A DNA stretch of 64,000 bases from contig NZ_LNRU01000001.1 of NCBI RefSeq assembly GCF_001468225.1, positions 310,001-374,000 on the forward strand. The letters run 5' to 3'. A program made the position numbers and the translations under genes. Every line of letters begins with the position of its first letter. Position 1 is the first letter of the stretch. Of this stretch, positions 47,271-56,775 are shown in pieces. The notes under the pieces were generated by a model. That model was not told the origin of the DNA and searched no databases. It was given only the letters and a program-made list of their open reading frames with translations. Origin of the DNA: Sphingopyxis sp. H053. GTDB lineage: Bacteria > Pseudomonadota > Alphaproteobacteria > Sphingomonadales > Sphingomonadaceae.

Positions 47271-48320
47271 TCATCGGGCCTGATAGATGGTCACGCCGTC
47301 GTCTTGCCGCCGCTGAATGGCGCCGCGCGCGAGGAGGTGGTTGAGCAGGGCGATCGTTTCGCCGGTCGCCAGGCTCAGCAGCGAAATGTTCGAACGCTCG
47401 ATCGGTCTGCTGAACAGCGTCTCGAACAGGTCGACAGCGCGCTTCGGCGTCGTCAGCACGCGCTCGAGACGGAGCAACGCGTCTTGCTGATCGGCGATCA
47501 GTTCATCGATGCGCGCGTGCAAGCCGCGGAAACAGCCTTTGTGCGAGGGAAGCACGAGTACGCTGTCGGGAACCCGATCGCGCAGCGCCGCGAGTGTCTC
47601 GAACCATTCGCTCAGCGGATCGTCGTCGGGCTCGGCCGCATCGACCGAGATGTTCGATGAGATTTTCGGCAGTACCTTGTCGCCGGAGATCAGCAGGTCG
47701 AGGCTGGGGCAATGGAGGCAGGCATGTTCGGGCGTATGGCCGCCGCCGGCGATCACCTTCCATTCGCGGCCGCCGATCAACAAGGTCTCGCCGTCGCGGA
47801 GGCGTTTGAAGCTGTCGGGAAAGGGGCCATAGAGCTGCGCCATATTCGCGCGCCGGGCGATATTCGATGCGACCTCCTCGGCAGTCCATCCTGCGCGCCG
47901 CCCGAATTCCTCAGTGCCTTGCGTCGGTTCGGCGCCCGTACGTGTCGCGATCGAACGCGCGGTGAGATATTCGGTGCGGGTCATCCAGAGCCGGCATCCG
48001 AACCGTTCGGTCAGCCACCCGGCGAGCCCGGCATGGTCGGGATGCATGTGCGTCACCAATATCCGGGTCACGCGCCTTTGCCCCAGGTCCTCGGCCAGCA
48101 GACGTTCCCATGTCGCGATCAGGTCGGGGTGCCGGATTCCGGTATCGACGATCGTCCAGCCGTCACCGTCCTCGATCGCCCACAGGTTGATATGATCGAG
48201 CACGAAGGGAAGGGACATTCGTATCCACAGGACGCCCGGGGCGACCGCGACCGTCCGACCCGGTGAAGGCGTTTCGGGGACGCGGGCGGGGCCCGCGGTC
48301 TCGCAATTATCTGATTCCAT
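47271..48320 (-). CDS. Metallo-beta-lactamase-fold hydrolase
   Basis: 349 aa. The zinc site reads VTHMHPDHAGLAGWL, with additional ligands in IAGGGHTPEHACLH and LISGDKVLP. The size and C-terminal extension (RLERVLTTPKRAVDLFETLF) match the MBL-fold/winged-helix group related to LACTB2-type hydrolases. In a CoA-dependent pathway it may act on a thioester or lactone; this is inference. It is downstream of the TonB receptor gene on the same strand, with a 196-bp gap. Confidence 0.87.
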   Translation of the reverse strand: MESDNCETAGPARVPETPSPGRTVAVAPGVLWIRMSLPFVLDHINLWAIEDGDGWTIVDTGIRHPDLIATWERLLAEDLGQRRVTRILVTHMHPDHAGLAGWLTERFGCRLWMTRTEYLTARSIATRTGAEPTQGTEEFGRRAGWTAEEVASNIARRANMAQLYGPFPDSFKRLRDGETLLIGGREWKVIAGGGHTPEHACLHCPSLDLLISGDKVLPKISSNISVDAAEPDDDPLSEWFETLAALRDRVPDSVLVLPSHKGCFRGLHARIDELIADQQDALLRLERVLTTPKRAVDLFETLFSRPIERSNISLLSLATGETIALLNHLLARGAIQRRQDDGVTIYQAR

Positions 48321-48516
48321 TTGTCGGGTTTAGCGGTCGCTGCCGGAGGGGCGCCCCCTCCCGATGAGTGGGGGCGTGTCTTCACTGCAGAGCGTTGCGT
48401 TCGCCCATGGAAGCGCAGGCATTCCGAACTCCCTTGCGCTACGAGGCGCATCCCTGTCTCCAATGGCGCGGAGAGCAGAGATACGCCTCGCGGACGGGTG
48501 ACGGCAAGAAGAAGGG

Positions 48517-50988
48517 CTAGAAGCGAACCGTCCCCGAGATGCCGTAGGTCGCAGGCTCCTGCCGTACCGACGTGACGAAGCCGAGCGCCATCACTTGCAG
48601 ATGCTGGAGATAATCGCGCTCATTGGTCAGGTTGCGGCCATAGACGGCGACTTCGAAATTCCGCCACGTAACCGACGCCCGCGCGCCCAGCAGGCCCAGC
48701 GCCGGCACTGTGGTAGCTGCGATGATGGCCGCATTCTCCGGGTTCTCCGGGAAGTTATAGTCACCCGTGGCCATCTTGCCGCGCCAGGCATAGCCGACGT
48801 GGAAGCTGGTTTTCACATCCTCGGACAGATCGGTGGAATAGTCGGCAGCCAGCGAGAATTGCTTCTTTGCGATCCCCACGAAGCGTTCCTGCCGCCGGTC
48901 GCCGGTCAGGTCAGAAAACCGGCGGTGCTTCGGATCGACCAGCGAACCGCTGGCGCTGAGGGTCAGACCGCGGACGGGCCGGATAGCGAGTTCGGCTTCC
49001 AGTCCCTTGAAGCGGGCGGAGCCCGAGTTGCCGATGACCGTCGTCGAACTTCCGACCGTTGCTGGCGGGATCGGGGGAACGGCGACAATCGTGGAACTTT
49101 GCCTGTCTTTCACGTCAGTAATATAGGCCGCGACGTTGAAACGGATTTTGCGATCCAGCAGTTCGGTCTTCAGGCCGATCTCATGGGAATAGGCGCGTTC
49201 CGGCGCAAAATTGACGAGGCCGGCAAGGGATTGCGCGCGATAGTTCGCTCCCCCGGAACGAAAACCCTTCGAAGTTTTCGCATAGAGCATGGTGTCTTCC
49301 CACAGCTTGTAGTCGACACCCAGCGTATAGGACCAGCCCGAGAAGCTGCCTTTGGTCGAGGCACTGCACCTGACGGGATCGAAAATCTCCGCCGAAGCGA
49401 AAGGCGCGACCGGCGTCAGGCGACAGCGGATCATGCCGGTGGCGCGATTATAGTCGTTGTTGCGCGATTCAAGGCTCTTGTCGTCGACCGAATAGCGCAA
49501 TCCGCCGGTCAGACCGAGCGCTTCGGTAATGTGCCACGTTCCCTGGGCGTAAATCCCCATGCTGTCATTCTTGATATAGCCGTAATTGTGGGATGTGTTG
49601 GGGTTGAGGAGCGGCGTGGAGATGCTGTTATAGACATCCGAGCCATATTCATGGAAATAAAACAGTCCGGTGGCGAAATCGACCGCATCGTCGAGCATTT
49701 TTCCAGTGGTTTGAATTTCGCCGGAATATTGGGTGAAATTCTGCTGCAATTCGGTCGAGAAGAGGACGTAGGGCGTTCCATCGGTGTCGAGGACGTTGCT
49801 GCTCTTGACGTCGCGGAGTCCGGTGATGAGCTTCGCTTGACCCCAGGGCACGTCGAGCGACGCGGTGAAGTTCAGCGTGTAGGTGCGGGTGGAAAGGTTG
49901 GGGCGCTCGTTAATCGACGCGGTCCGTGGATTGGCGAGACGGTCGGCAATCAACTGCTGCAGAATGCGCTTGCCGTTGCTGATCGCCGTCGCATTGTCGG
50001 GGAATCCGTTGGTGAGGCCCACCACCCGGCTCACGCCTGTCCCGACGTTATAATTGGACCGCGTCGCGCCAGCAAATGCGTTGGCGACATAGGTCAAGTC
50101 GCGGGTGATGGCGGCTTCGTCCGCATCATAATATTCGCCCGAAAAGAGCAACTCCAGCGTGTCGGTTGGGCGGAGCAGCAGCTTTGCGCGGGCGTTCCAG
50201 CGATCACGGCCATTATATCGTTCGCCGGTGAATGGTCCGGCAAAGGGGCCTTTCACCATATAGGTGGCTCCGGTGAAGGCCGTGGTGGCGGTCGATGGCG
50301 CGACATTAGTCATATCACCGTCGCGGCGGCTTCGCGATGCAGCGACGCGCAATGCGACCCGGTCGGTGACGATCGGCAAGTTGAGTATCCCGGTCAGTTC
50401 CAGTTCGTTGAAGCGACCATAAGAGGCGGACAATTGGCCGCTGATCGCATCGAGTTCGGGATTGCGGGTGTTGATGAGAAGCGCGCCGCCGGTCGTGTTG
50501 CGCCCGAACAACGTGCCTTGGGGGCCTTTTAGGACTTGCACGGAGTCGACGTCCAGAACGCTGGAATTCAGACCGTAAGCGCGCGCCCAGTAAACGCCAT
50601 CGACATAGGTCCCGACGCTGGGGTCGAGCGTTGCCAGAATGTCATTCTGCAATTGTCCGCGCAAAGCGATCGTCGCAGCGCCGGCGCTTGATTGGCCGGG
50701 TGCGATATTGAGGCTGGGGGTGAAGTTGCCCAAATCCTGCAATTGCTGGAAATTCTGCTTTTCGAGGTCGCTGCCGCTGAATGCCGTGATGGCGACAGGG
50801 ACGTCCTGCATATTCTCGCTGACTTTGCGCGCCTGCACGACGATGATCTCAAGTCCCTCATCTTCGGCGCGCGCGTCGCTATTCGCGGGCTGCGCCTCGT
50901 TCGCCGACGCCGCCGCGGGCAAGGTCAGCGCGGTCGCCAGCCCGATTCCACAAAGCAGCAGGCTCTTGCGAGCGTTGTTCAGAACCAT
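48517..50988 (-). CDS. TonB-dependent receptor 2
   Basis: 823 aa from ATG 50988 (GGGGAGG upstream; an in-frame start at 51018 lacks one). Signal peptide KSLLLCGIGLATALTLPAAASA, TonB-box-like EGLEIIVVQARKVSENMQ, plug segment VDSVQVLKGPQGTLFGRNTT and a barrel ending in Phe (EPATYGISGTVRF). Outer-membrane uptake of an unknown, probably hydrophobic compound. It is 209 bp downstream of the second acyl-CoA ligase gene on the minus strand. Confidence 0.93.
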   Translation of the reverse strand: MVLNNARKSLLLCGIGLATALTLPAAASANEAQPANSDARAEDEGLEIIVVQARKVSENMQDVPVAITAFSGSDLEKQNFQQLQDLGNFTPSLNIAPGQSSAGAATIALRGQLQNDILATLDPSVGTYVDGVYWARAYGLNSSVLDVDSVQVLKGPQGTLFGRNTTGGALLINTRNPELDAISGQLSASYGRFNELELTGILNLPIVTDRVALRVAASRSRRDGDMTNVAPSTATTAFTGATYMVKGPFAGPFTGERYNGRDRWNARAKLLLRPTDTLELLFSGEYYDADEAAITRDLTYVANAFAGATRSNYNVGTGVSRVVGLTNGFPDNATAISNGKRILQQLIADRLANPRTASINERPNLSTRTYTLNFTASLDVPWGQAKLITGLRDVKSSNVLDTDGTPYVLFSTELQQNFTQYSGEIQTTGKMLDDAVDFATGLFYFHEYGSDVYNSISTPLLNPNTSHNYGYIKNDSMGIYAQGTWHITEALGLTGGLRYSVDDKSLESRNNDYNRATGMIRCRLTPVAPFASAEIFDPVRCSASTKGSFSGWSYTLGVDYKLWEDTMLYAKTSKGFRSGGANYRAQSLAGLVNFAPERAYSHEIGLKTELLDRKIRFNVAAYITDVKDRQSSTIVAVPPIPPATVGSSTTVIGNSGSARFKGLEAELAIRPVRGLTLSASGSLVDPKHRRFSDLTGDRRQERFVGIAKKQFSLAADYSTDLSEDVKTSFHVGYAWRGKMATGDYNFPENPENAAIIAATTVPALGLLGARASVTWRNFEVAVYGRNLTNERDYLQHLQVMALGFVTSVRQEPATYGISGTVRF

Positions 50989-51197
50989 AAATCCTCCCCA
51001 AATATTGCAGTCGATCAACAGGTCGACGCGGCTCTTGCCGTCATCGACCGGGCGTATTTCCCAAGGAGATGCTGTATTTTCGGGCTACGCGGATGGGCGT
51101 CGTGGGCAAACCCCTCCTGTGGAGTGGGGTGGGGAGTGGGCTGGCGATCTTGCCGCGCTAGCGAGGCAAGCCGGATCCCGGCCCTGAGGGGGATGCG

Positions 51198-52775
51198 TCA
51201 GCCGACGTGGCGGTTCGCGGACGACCAATATTGGTCGCGCACGACGCGCCGCAGGACCTTGTGTGCCGGACTGAGAGGAAGTGCCGCAACCAGCTTTACC
51301 GTTTTGGGCACCTTGTGCTTCCCAAGTTTTTGGCGGGCATGGTCGATCAGTTCGCCTTCCGACGCTTCGCAGCCTTCCTTCAGCATGATTTCAGCGTGGA
51401 CCGCTTCGCCCCATTCGGCGTGCGGAATCCCAACGACGGCGGACATCAGGACGGCGGGATGCGTGTTGAGCGCGCTTTCGACCTCGATCGCATAGACGTT
51501 GAAGCCGCCCGTGATGATCATGTCCTTCTTGCGATCGACGATATAGAGGAACCCGCGCTCGTCGCGGTAACCGAGGTCGCCTGACTTCCAGAAGCCGTTC
51601 TCAAACTCCTGCGCGGTGCCTTCGGGATTCCCGTAATAGCCGGGAATCGTGGTGCGCGCGCGCACCCATATTTCGCCGACGCTGCCGTCGGGAACATCCT
51701 TGCCGTCGTCGTCGGTGATCCGCACTTCGATACCGCGCGCGATGCGTCCTGCCGAAGCCAGATGGGCCAGCGATCCGTTGGCGTCGGGCAGGTGGTCGCG
51801 CTTTGCCAGCATGCCGACGGGCTGGAAGCATTCGGTCGCGCCATAGACCTGAACGAAGACATTGCCGAAACGGGCCTGCAATTGTTCGAGTTTCGACGGG
51901 CTGATCGGGGCGGCGCCGTAGAAGATAGTTTCGAGCGATGAGAGGTCGAAGTCGGTCGCGGCTTCCAGCTCGAGCAGGCGGTAGAGCATCGTCGGAACAA
52001 GCGTGGCGAGTGTCGCGCGTTCGGCCTCGACATTGCGGCACCATGCGACGAGGTCGGGGGCATTCTGAGTGATCAGGGCGCCGCCGCGGAAAAAGACGGG
52101 GAGGACGCCCGTCGCGGCGCCGTGGCTCAGCGGCGCAAGCTGCATCGACCGGGTGGTCTCGCTGAACAGATTATCCTCATCGGCGTAGAGCGCGTCGCAG
52201 GTGCCGAGCCAGATGTCCGTCGTATATTGCGCACATTTGCCGCGGCCGGTCGTGCCGCCAGTGAAGCGGTAGATCAATATATCGTTGTGCGCGTCATTCT
52301 CGACATCGGGATCGGCGTCCGAAACGCCGTCGAGGAGATTCCAGAAATATTCCACCCCTTCGCGCGGCTCGGGCAGCGGATCCATCGCGACCATCGTGAT
52401 GCCGCGGCTGTGGAAGGCGTCGTAATAGCGGTCGACGAGGCCGGTTTCAAGGAACGCGACCTTGGGGCTGATCCAGTCCGCCTGCCAGAGATGGTCGTCA
52501 TAGCTGTCGTGAAGATTGGTGAGGACGGCCGCGGCATCGCCCTTCAACAAGGTCCAGGCGTGGAGCAGCGACAGATTGTCGTTTTCGAGGAGGCAAAGAT
52601 AGCTCGTCTCCCGGATGAGGCCGAGACGCTCGCGCATCATGTTGACGATCCGGTTCGAGAGACGATGCAGTTCCTCGAAGCTGTAACGCCGGTTCCGTTC
52701 GACGTTCACCAGCGCCTCCTTCGAACCATATGTCCGAACGGCCTGCCGCATCATCCGCGTAAAATTCACCTTCAT
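51198..52775 (-). CDS. Acyl-CoA ligase (AMP-forming) 2
   Basis: 525 aa from ATG 52775. It is alignable throughout with the ligase at 29654-31228: same start pattern (MKVNFTRMMRQAVRTYG), P-loop TGGTTGRGKCA, YGATECFQPVGMLAK, VDRKKDMIITGGFNVYAIEV and C-terminal AHKVLRRVVRDQYW. The divergence in the substrate-pocket region suggests related but different acids. It is divergent from the SDR-thiolase pair at 52998-55087 across a 222-bp regulatory region. Confidence 0.93.
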   Translation of the reverse strand: MKVNFTRMMRQAVRTYGSKEALVNVERNRRYSFEELHRLSNRIVNMMRERLGLIRETSYLCLLENDNLSLLHAWTLLKGDAAAVLTNLHDSYDDHLWQADWISPKVAFLETGLVDRYYDAFHSRGITMVAMDPLPEPREGVEYFWNLLDGVSDADPDVENDAHNDILIYRFTGGTTGRGKCAQYTTDIWLGTCDALYADEDNLFSETTRSMQLAPLSHGAATGVLPVFFRGGALITQNAPDLVAWCRNVEAERATLATLVPTMLYRLLELEAATDFDLSSLETIFYGAAPISPSKLEQLQARFGNVFVQVYGATECFQPVGMLAKRDHLPDANGSLAHLASAGRIARGIEVRITDDDGKDVPDGSVGEIWVRARTTIPGYYGNPEGTAQEFENGFWKSGDLGYRDERGFLYIVDRKKDMIITGGFNVYAIEVESALNTHPAVLMSAVVGIPHAEWGEAVHAEIMLKEGCEASEGELIDHARQKLGKHKVPKTVKLVAALPLSPAHKVLRRVVRDQYWSSANRHVG

Positions 52776-52997
52776 CAGCCTCTCGTCCCTTTATGTTTTC
52801 GCTCCGTAGCGTTTTGCAATCGGCATAGGGAGCCATTGCCATTGTGCCATAGCGGATGATCGCCGAAATCTTCCCCCTCGTGGAGAGGGGGGCGAAGGTG
52901 CCGCCCGCCGATCCCCCCCGACATGGGTGGTGCCGGGATGCCTGCGCTCCATGGGATCGATGCTGCAGGAAAAACGCACATCAAGGGAAATCTCCAA

Positions 52998-53888
52998 ATG
53001 AGCAGAAATTTTGAAGGCCGCGTCGCGATCGTCACCGGAGCCGGGAACGGGCTGGGCCGCGCCTATGCACTCGAACTCGCGCGGCGCGGTGCGAAGATCG
53101 TGGTCAACGATCTGGGCGGCGGCCGCGACGGCAGCGGAACCTCGGCGGCGGCGCAGGCCGTGGTCGACGAGATCGTCGCTGCGGGCGGTGAGGCAATCGC
53201 CAATTCGAGCAGCGTGACCGACGAGCAGGCGATGGTCGCCATGGCCGAGGAAGCGAAGGCCAAATGGGGACGCATCGACATCCTCATCAACAATGCCGGC
53301 ATCCTGCGTGACAAGAGCTTTTCCAAGATGAGCATCGACGATTTCCGGCTTGTCGTGGACGTTCATCTGATGGGTTCCGCGATCTGTACCAAGGCGGTGT
53401 GGGAGGTCATGAAGGAGCAAGGCTATGGCCGCATCCTGATGACCACCTCGGCTACCGGCCTCTACGGTAATTTCGGCCAGACCAACTATGGCGCGGCGAA
53501 GCTGGGTCTTGTCGGCTTCATGAACTCGCTCGGGATCGAGGGCGCGAAAAACGACATCCGCGTCAATACGATCGCGCCGGCGGCCGCGACGCGGATGACC
53601 GAGGATATCATGCCCGAAGATATTCTCGCGCAGATGGATCCCTCGACTGTGGTTCCGGCGGCGCTCTATCTCGTCGGCGACGATGCCCCGAGCCGCACGA
53701 TCCTGTCCGCCGGCGCGGGCGGCTATCAACGCGCCTATGTCACGCTCACGCGCGGCATTCGTGTCGACCCGGCCGACGCAACGCTGGAACGGATCGCGGC
53801 AGATATCGACGCGATCAACGACCGCAAGAACGAGTTGTTGCCCGACAACGCTTTCGTGCAGTCGGCGCTTGGTCTCGGCCAGATCTGA
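52998..53888 (+). CDS. SDR of the 17beta-HSD4/MFE-2 type, copy 2
   Basis: 296 aa from ATG 52998. VTGAGNGLGRAYALELARRG, KIVVNDLGGGRDGSGTS, INNAGILRDKSFSKM, Ser in LMTTSATGLYG and the YxxxK pair in NYGAAKLGLVGFMNSLG. The KSFSKM loop is characteristic of the MFE-2 dehydrogenase. It is followed 17 bp later by an SCPx-type thiolase gene, which would take the 3-oxoacyl-CoA product: two consecutive beta-oxidation steps side by side. Confidence 0.9.
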   Translation: MSRNFEGRVAIVTGAGNGLGRAYALELARRGAKIVVNDLGGGRDGSGTSAAAQAVVDEIVAAGGEAIANSSSVTDEQAMVAMAEEAKAKWGRIDILINNAGILRDKSFSKMSIDDFRLVVDVHLMGSAICTKAVWEVMKEQGYGRILMTTSATGLYGNFGQTNYGAAKLGLVGFMNSLGIEGAKNDIRVNTIAPAAATRMTEDIMPEDILAQMDPSTVVPAALYLVGDDAPSRTILSAGAGGYQRAYVTLTRGIRVDPADATLERIAADIDAINDRKNELLPDNAFVQSALGLGQI

Positions 53889-53905
53889 CGTCGGGAGAAT
53901 AGACG

Positions 53906-55087
53906 ATGACACGCAAGGTCTATGTCGCCGGCGTCGGGATGATCCCCTTCGCCAAGCCGGGGATGAGCGAAACATATGACAAGATGGGTGCGGCCGCGAC
54001 GCGGCTGGCGCTGCAGGATGCAGGCGTCGATTACGACAAGGTCGATCAGGCCTATGCCAGCTTCATCTATGGCGACACCTGCAGCGGACAACGCGCGCTC
54101 TATGACGTTGGTCTCAGCGGGATCCCCATCTTCAACGTCAACAACGCCTGCGCGTCGGGCTCGTCGGCGATCTATCTCGCGCGGCAGGCGATCGAGAATG
54201 GCGCCGCCGATATCGTGCTGGCGGTCGGTTTCGAGCAGATGGTCCCCGGCGCGCTCGGCGCCGTTTTCAACGATCGCCCCTCGACTGCGGGCCGTTTCGT
54301 CGAAGCGACCGACGCCGTGCTCGGCGAATCCGACCTGCCGGTCGCACTGCGCATCTTCGGCGCGGCGGGGGTCGAGCATATGAAGCGCTACGGAACGCCG
54401 CTCGACTCCTTCGCCAAGGTTCGTGCCAAGGCCAGCCGACATGCCGCGCGCAACCCGCTGGCGGTGTTTCGCAAGGAAGTGACCGCCGAGGAGGTGATGG
54501 CGGACCAGGTCGTGTGGCCCGGCGTGATGACCCGCCTGATGGCGTGCCCGCCGACGTGCGGCGCGGCGGCGGCGATCCTGTGCAGCGAAGAAGCCGCGAA
54601 CAAATATGGGCTCGACAAGCGGGTGTGGATTGCCGGGCAGGCGATGACTACCGACGCGGCCGATACGTTCGAGAGCGGCGACCTGCGCCGGGTGATCGGC
54701 TATGGCATGGCGGAGCGCGCGGCGAACATGCTCTACGAGGCGACGGGCATCGGAGCCGAAGACGTCGATGTCGTCGAGCTTCACGACTGCTTCGCGCATA
54801 ACGAACTCGTCGTCTATGAGGCGCTCGGCCTCTGCCCTGAAGGCGGCGCGGCCAAGTTCATCGACGATGGCGACAACAGCTATGGCGGCCGTTTCGTCGT
54901 CAACCCCTCGGGCGGCCTCTTGTCCAAAGGGCATCCGATCGGGGCGACCGGCCTCGCCCAATGCTTCGAACTGACCCAGCAGCTGCGCCACGCGGCCGAT
55001 GCGCGCCAGGTCGACGGCGCGCGCGTTGCGCTCCAGCACAATCTGGGCGTCGGCGGCGCCTGCGTCGTGACGATGTATCGGAATTGA
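53906..55087 (+). CDS. SCPx/lipid-transfer-type thiolase 2
   Basis: 393 aa, the same length as the thiolase at 33581 and about three quarters identical by eye. C82 in VNNACASGSSA, VELHDCFAHNE, KGHPIGATGLAQ and the terminal Cys in GVGGACVVTMYRN are all present, so it looks active. The pairing with an MFE-2-type SDR mirrors mammalian peroxisomal branched-chain oxidation. It converges on the DUF1254 gene. Confidence 0.9.
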   Translation: MTRKVYVAGVGMIPFAKPGMSETYDKMGAAATRLALQDAGVDYDKVDQAYASFIYGDTCSGQRALYDVGLSGIPIFNVNNACASGSSAIYLARQAIENGAADIVLAVGFEQMVPGALGAVFNDRPSTAGRFVEATDAVLGESDLPVALRIFGAAGVEHMKRYGTPLDSFAKVRAKASRHAARNPLAVFRKEVTAEEVMADQVVWPGVMTRLMACPPTCGAAAAILCSEEAANKYGLDKRVWIAGQAMTTDAADTFESGDLRRVIGYGMAERAANMLYEATGIGAEDVDVVELHDCFAHNELVVYEALGLCPEGGAAKFIDDGDNSYGGRFVVNPSGGLLSKGHPIGATGLAQCFELTQQLRHAADARQVDGARVALQHNLGVGGACVVTMYRN

Positions 55088-55098
55088 TCGAGCGAAAA

Positions 55099-55131
55099 GT
55101 GGCCCCTCTCCCAGACCGGGGGAGGGGCCGC
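55099..55131. terminator. Hairpin between convergent thiolase and DUF1254 genes
   Basis: TGGCCCCTC is followed by a short loop and GAGGGGCCG, then CTTCTTATTT. It lies 12 bp after the thiolase stop and directly before the end of the DUF1254 gene; it probably serves both strands. Confidence 0.65.
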
Positions 55132-55134
55132 TTC

Positions 55135-56568
55135 TTATTTGGGCGGTGCGGGAAGTTCGCGGATGCTCGGCAGTACCCAGTTCTTGTCGAACAGCGCCGG
55201 CTGGGGGCCATAGAAGCGGAACATGGCGAACCAGCGCTTGCCCGGCGTCAGCGCGATCCAATTGCCCTTACCGCGCTCCGGGGCGCTTGCCGAGAAACGG
55301 ATATCGACCGACCCGTCCTTGTTGGTGGTCAATGAGCGTTCATTGCTGTCGATGCCGACAACCGGCGCGTTGCGCAGGAAGCCGCTGGTTTCGAGGTCAT
55401 AGACATCGACCGACCAGAATTGCTTCGCCGGGACATTCGCCGGGACGTGCAGAACATAATCTCTCTCGCCGGTCAGCCAGGCACCCGACGGGTCTTTCGA
55501 TTGCGTGACATAGAAGGTCGCGGTACCGAGCCGCTTGGGCGATGCGAAGGCCTTGAAATAGAACCACGCGCGTTCGTCGATCCGCAAGGCGTCGTTGAGC
55601 TCGAAGGTGAAGCCGCCCTTTGCGAGCGGCAGCAACTCGCCGGTCGTCGACCATATTTCGTTCGGCCACCAAGGCGTGCGGCTGACCTGTCCCTCGATCA
55701 TCAAATCGCCGCGGACCTGCGCAGCTGCCTTGGCCAGCGCTTGGCGCTGGCGCGGCGTCGGCGCGAAAGCCTTACCCGGCTCGATGCCCAGCGTCCGCAA
55801 CATGCCGCGCATGACCATGTCGCGCCGTTCCGCCGGTTCTTCGGCCAGCATCTTGGCGAGGCGGTCGAAGAAGCTGTCGTCCATCCGCACGATCGCGTCG
55901 AACAGCCGGTCCGACATGTCGATATAGCGTTGCGGCTTCGGCGCCGCCGCGGTCGAGAGTGGATAGAGCCGGACCTGTTTCGCCATCGCGTTGGCCTCCG
56001 CCGCTTCGCGTGGATCGCTGGACACCGGCGTCAGGCGAAGCAGGAAATAGCCGTTGTAGGTCGACATGGCGAGCTGCCGCATGCCGGGCGGCACCGGACC
56101 CTTATATCCGGGCGGCGTCAACAGGAAGCGGCCGCCCTTGCCTTCGTCGATGCCCGCATGGCCGAAATCCTCGACCGGGATCTGCCAGCCGTCCTGGAGG
56201 TTGCCATAGACGCTGAGCTTGCCCGACGGCGGCATATCAAAAACGACCGGCCCGTCGCGCAGATTGACGTTCGCATAGACATAATGCGACGTCGAATTGG
56301 GCGTCGTGGTCTGGTTCTGCCAATCCGAGGGCCGCGACCAATATAGTATGTCGTTATATTTGGCCCCCGCGTCGCGGAAATAGGCGTCGCGCATCGCGTC
56401 GGTGCTGACGAGAGGAATGCCCCATATCACGGCCTCGGCGGCGCGGCGTTCAAAGGCGGGCGAGACGCCTTCGTTTGAAGAGTCTGCGTTGGCTGCGCGT
56501 GCGGGGGCGGCTGGAAGAAGCGCAGCGCCGAGAGCGAGCGCCAAGGCTAGCGGAGTGTGGTGGATCAT
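55135..56568 (-). CDS. DUF1254/DUF1214 secreted protein, long form
   Basis: 477 aa with the signal peptide MIHHTPLALALALGAALLPAAPARA. A full two-domain member: the DUF1254 part (VIWGIPLVSTDAMRDAYFRD, VVFDMPPSGKLSVYGNLQDG) and the DUF1214 part (FWSVDVYDLETSGFLRNAP, FRFYGPQPALFDKNWVLP). It is probably periplasmic. The shorter paralogue at 28620-29633 also sits in a ligase-linked unit, so the family seems tied to this pathway. It is downstream of the SDR and hydratase genes on the same strand. Confidence 0.9.
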   Translation of the reverse strand: MIHHTPLALALALGAALLPAAPARAANADSSNEGVSPAFERRAAEAVIWGIPLVSTDAMRDAYFRDAGAKYNDILYWSRPSDWQNQTTTPNSTSHYVYANVNLRDGPVVFDMPPSGKLSVYGNLQDGWQIPVEDFGHAGIDEGKGGRFLLTPPGYKGPVPPGMRQLAMSTYNGYFLLRLTPVSSDPREAAEANAMAKQVRLYPLSTAAAPKPQRYIDMSDRLFDAIVRMDDSFFDRLAKMLAEEPAERRDMVMRGMLRTLGIEPGKAFAPTPRQRQALAKAAAQVRGDLMIEGQVSRTPWWPNEIWSTTGELLPLAKGGFTFELNDALRIDERAWFYFKAFASPKRLGTATFYVTQSKDPSGAWLTGERDYVLHVPANVPAKQFWSVDVYDLETSGFLRNAPVVGIDSNERSLTTNKDGSVDIRFSASAPERGKGNWIALTPGKRWFAMFRFYGPQPALFDKNWVLPSIRELPAPPK

Positions 56569-56775
56569 GGCTTGGCCTTTCGTGGAGAAACTCGAATGTC
56601 ATGAGCGTTATCGGTCTGCCAGCGGGAGGGCATCGAACGCGCCGTCGTTGATCCGCGCCGGACCGGCCTGAGATGTCGGTGCCACGAATCCACTCTCACT
56701 CAGGCGTGCGTTCCCGGCACTGCGGCAGCGCCATTGGGCGAAGCAAGGGAATCCATGCTCGCGACGAGGGCATGA

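Noticed and set aside
48595..50532. 645-codon plus-strand frame
   Set aside because: Antisense to the TonB-dependent receptor, which has a signal peptide, plug and barrel.
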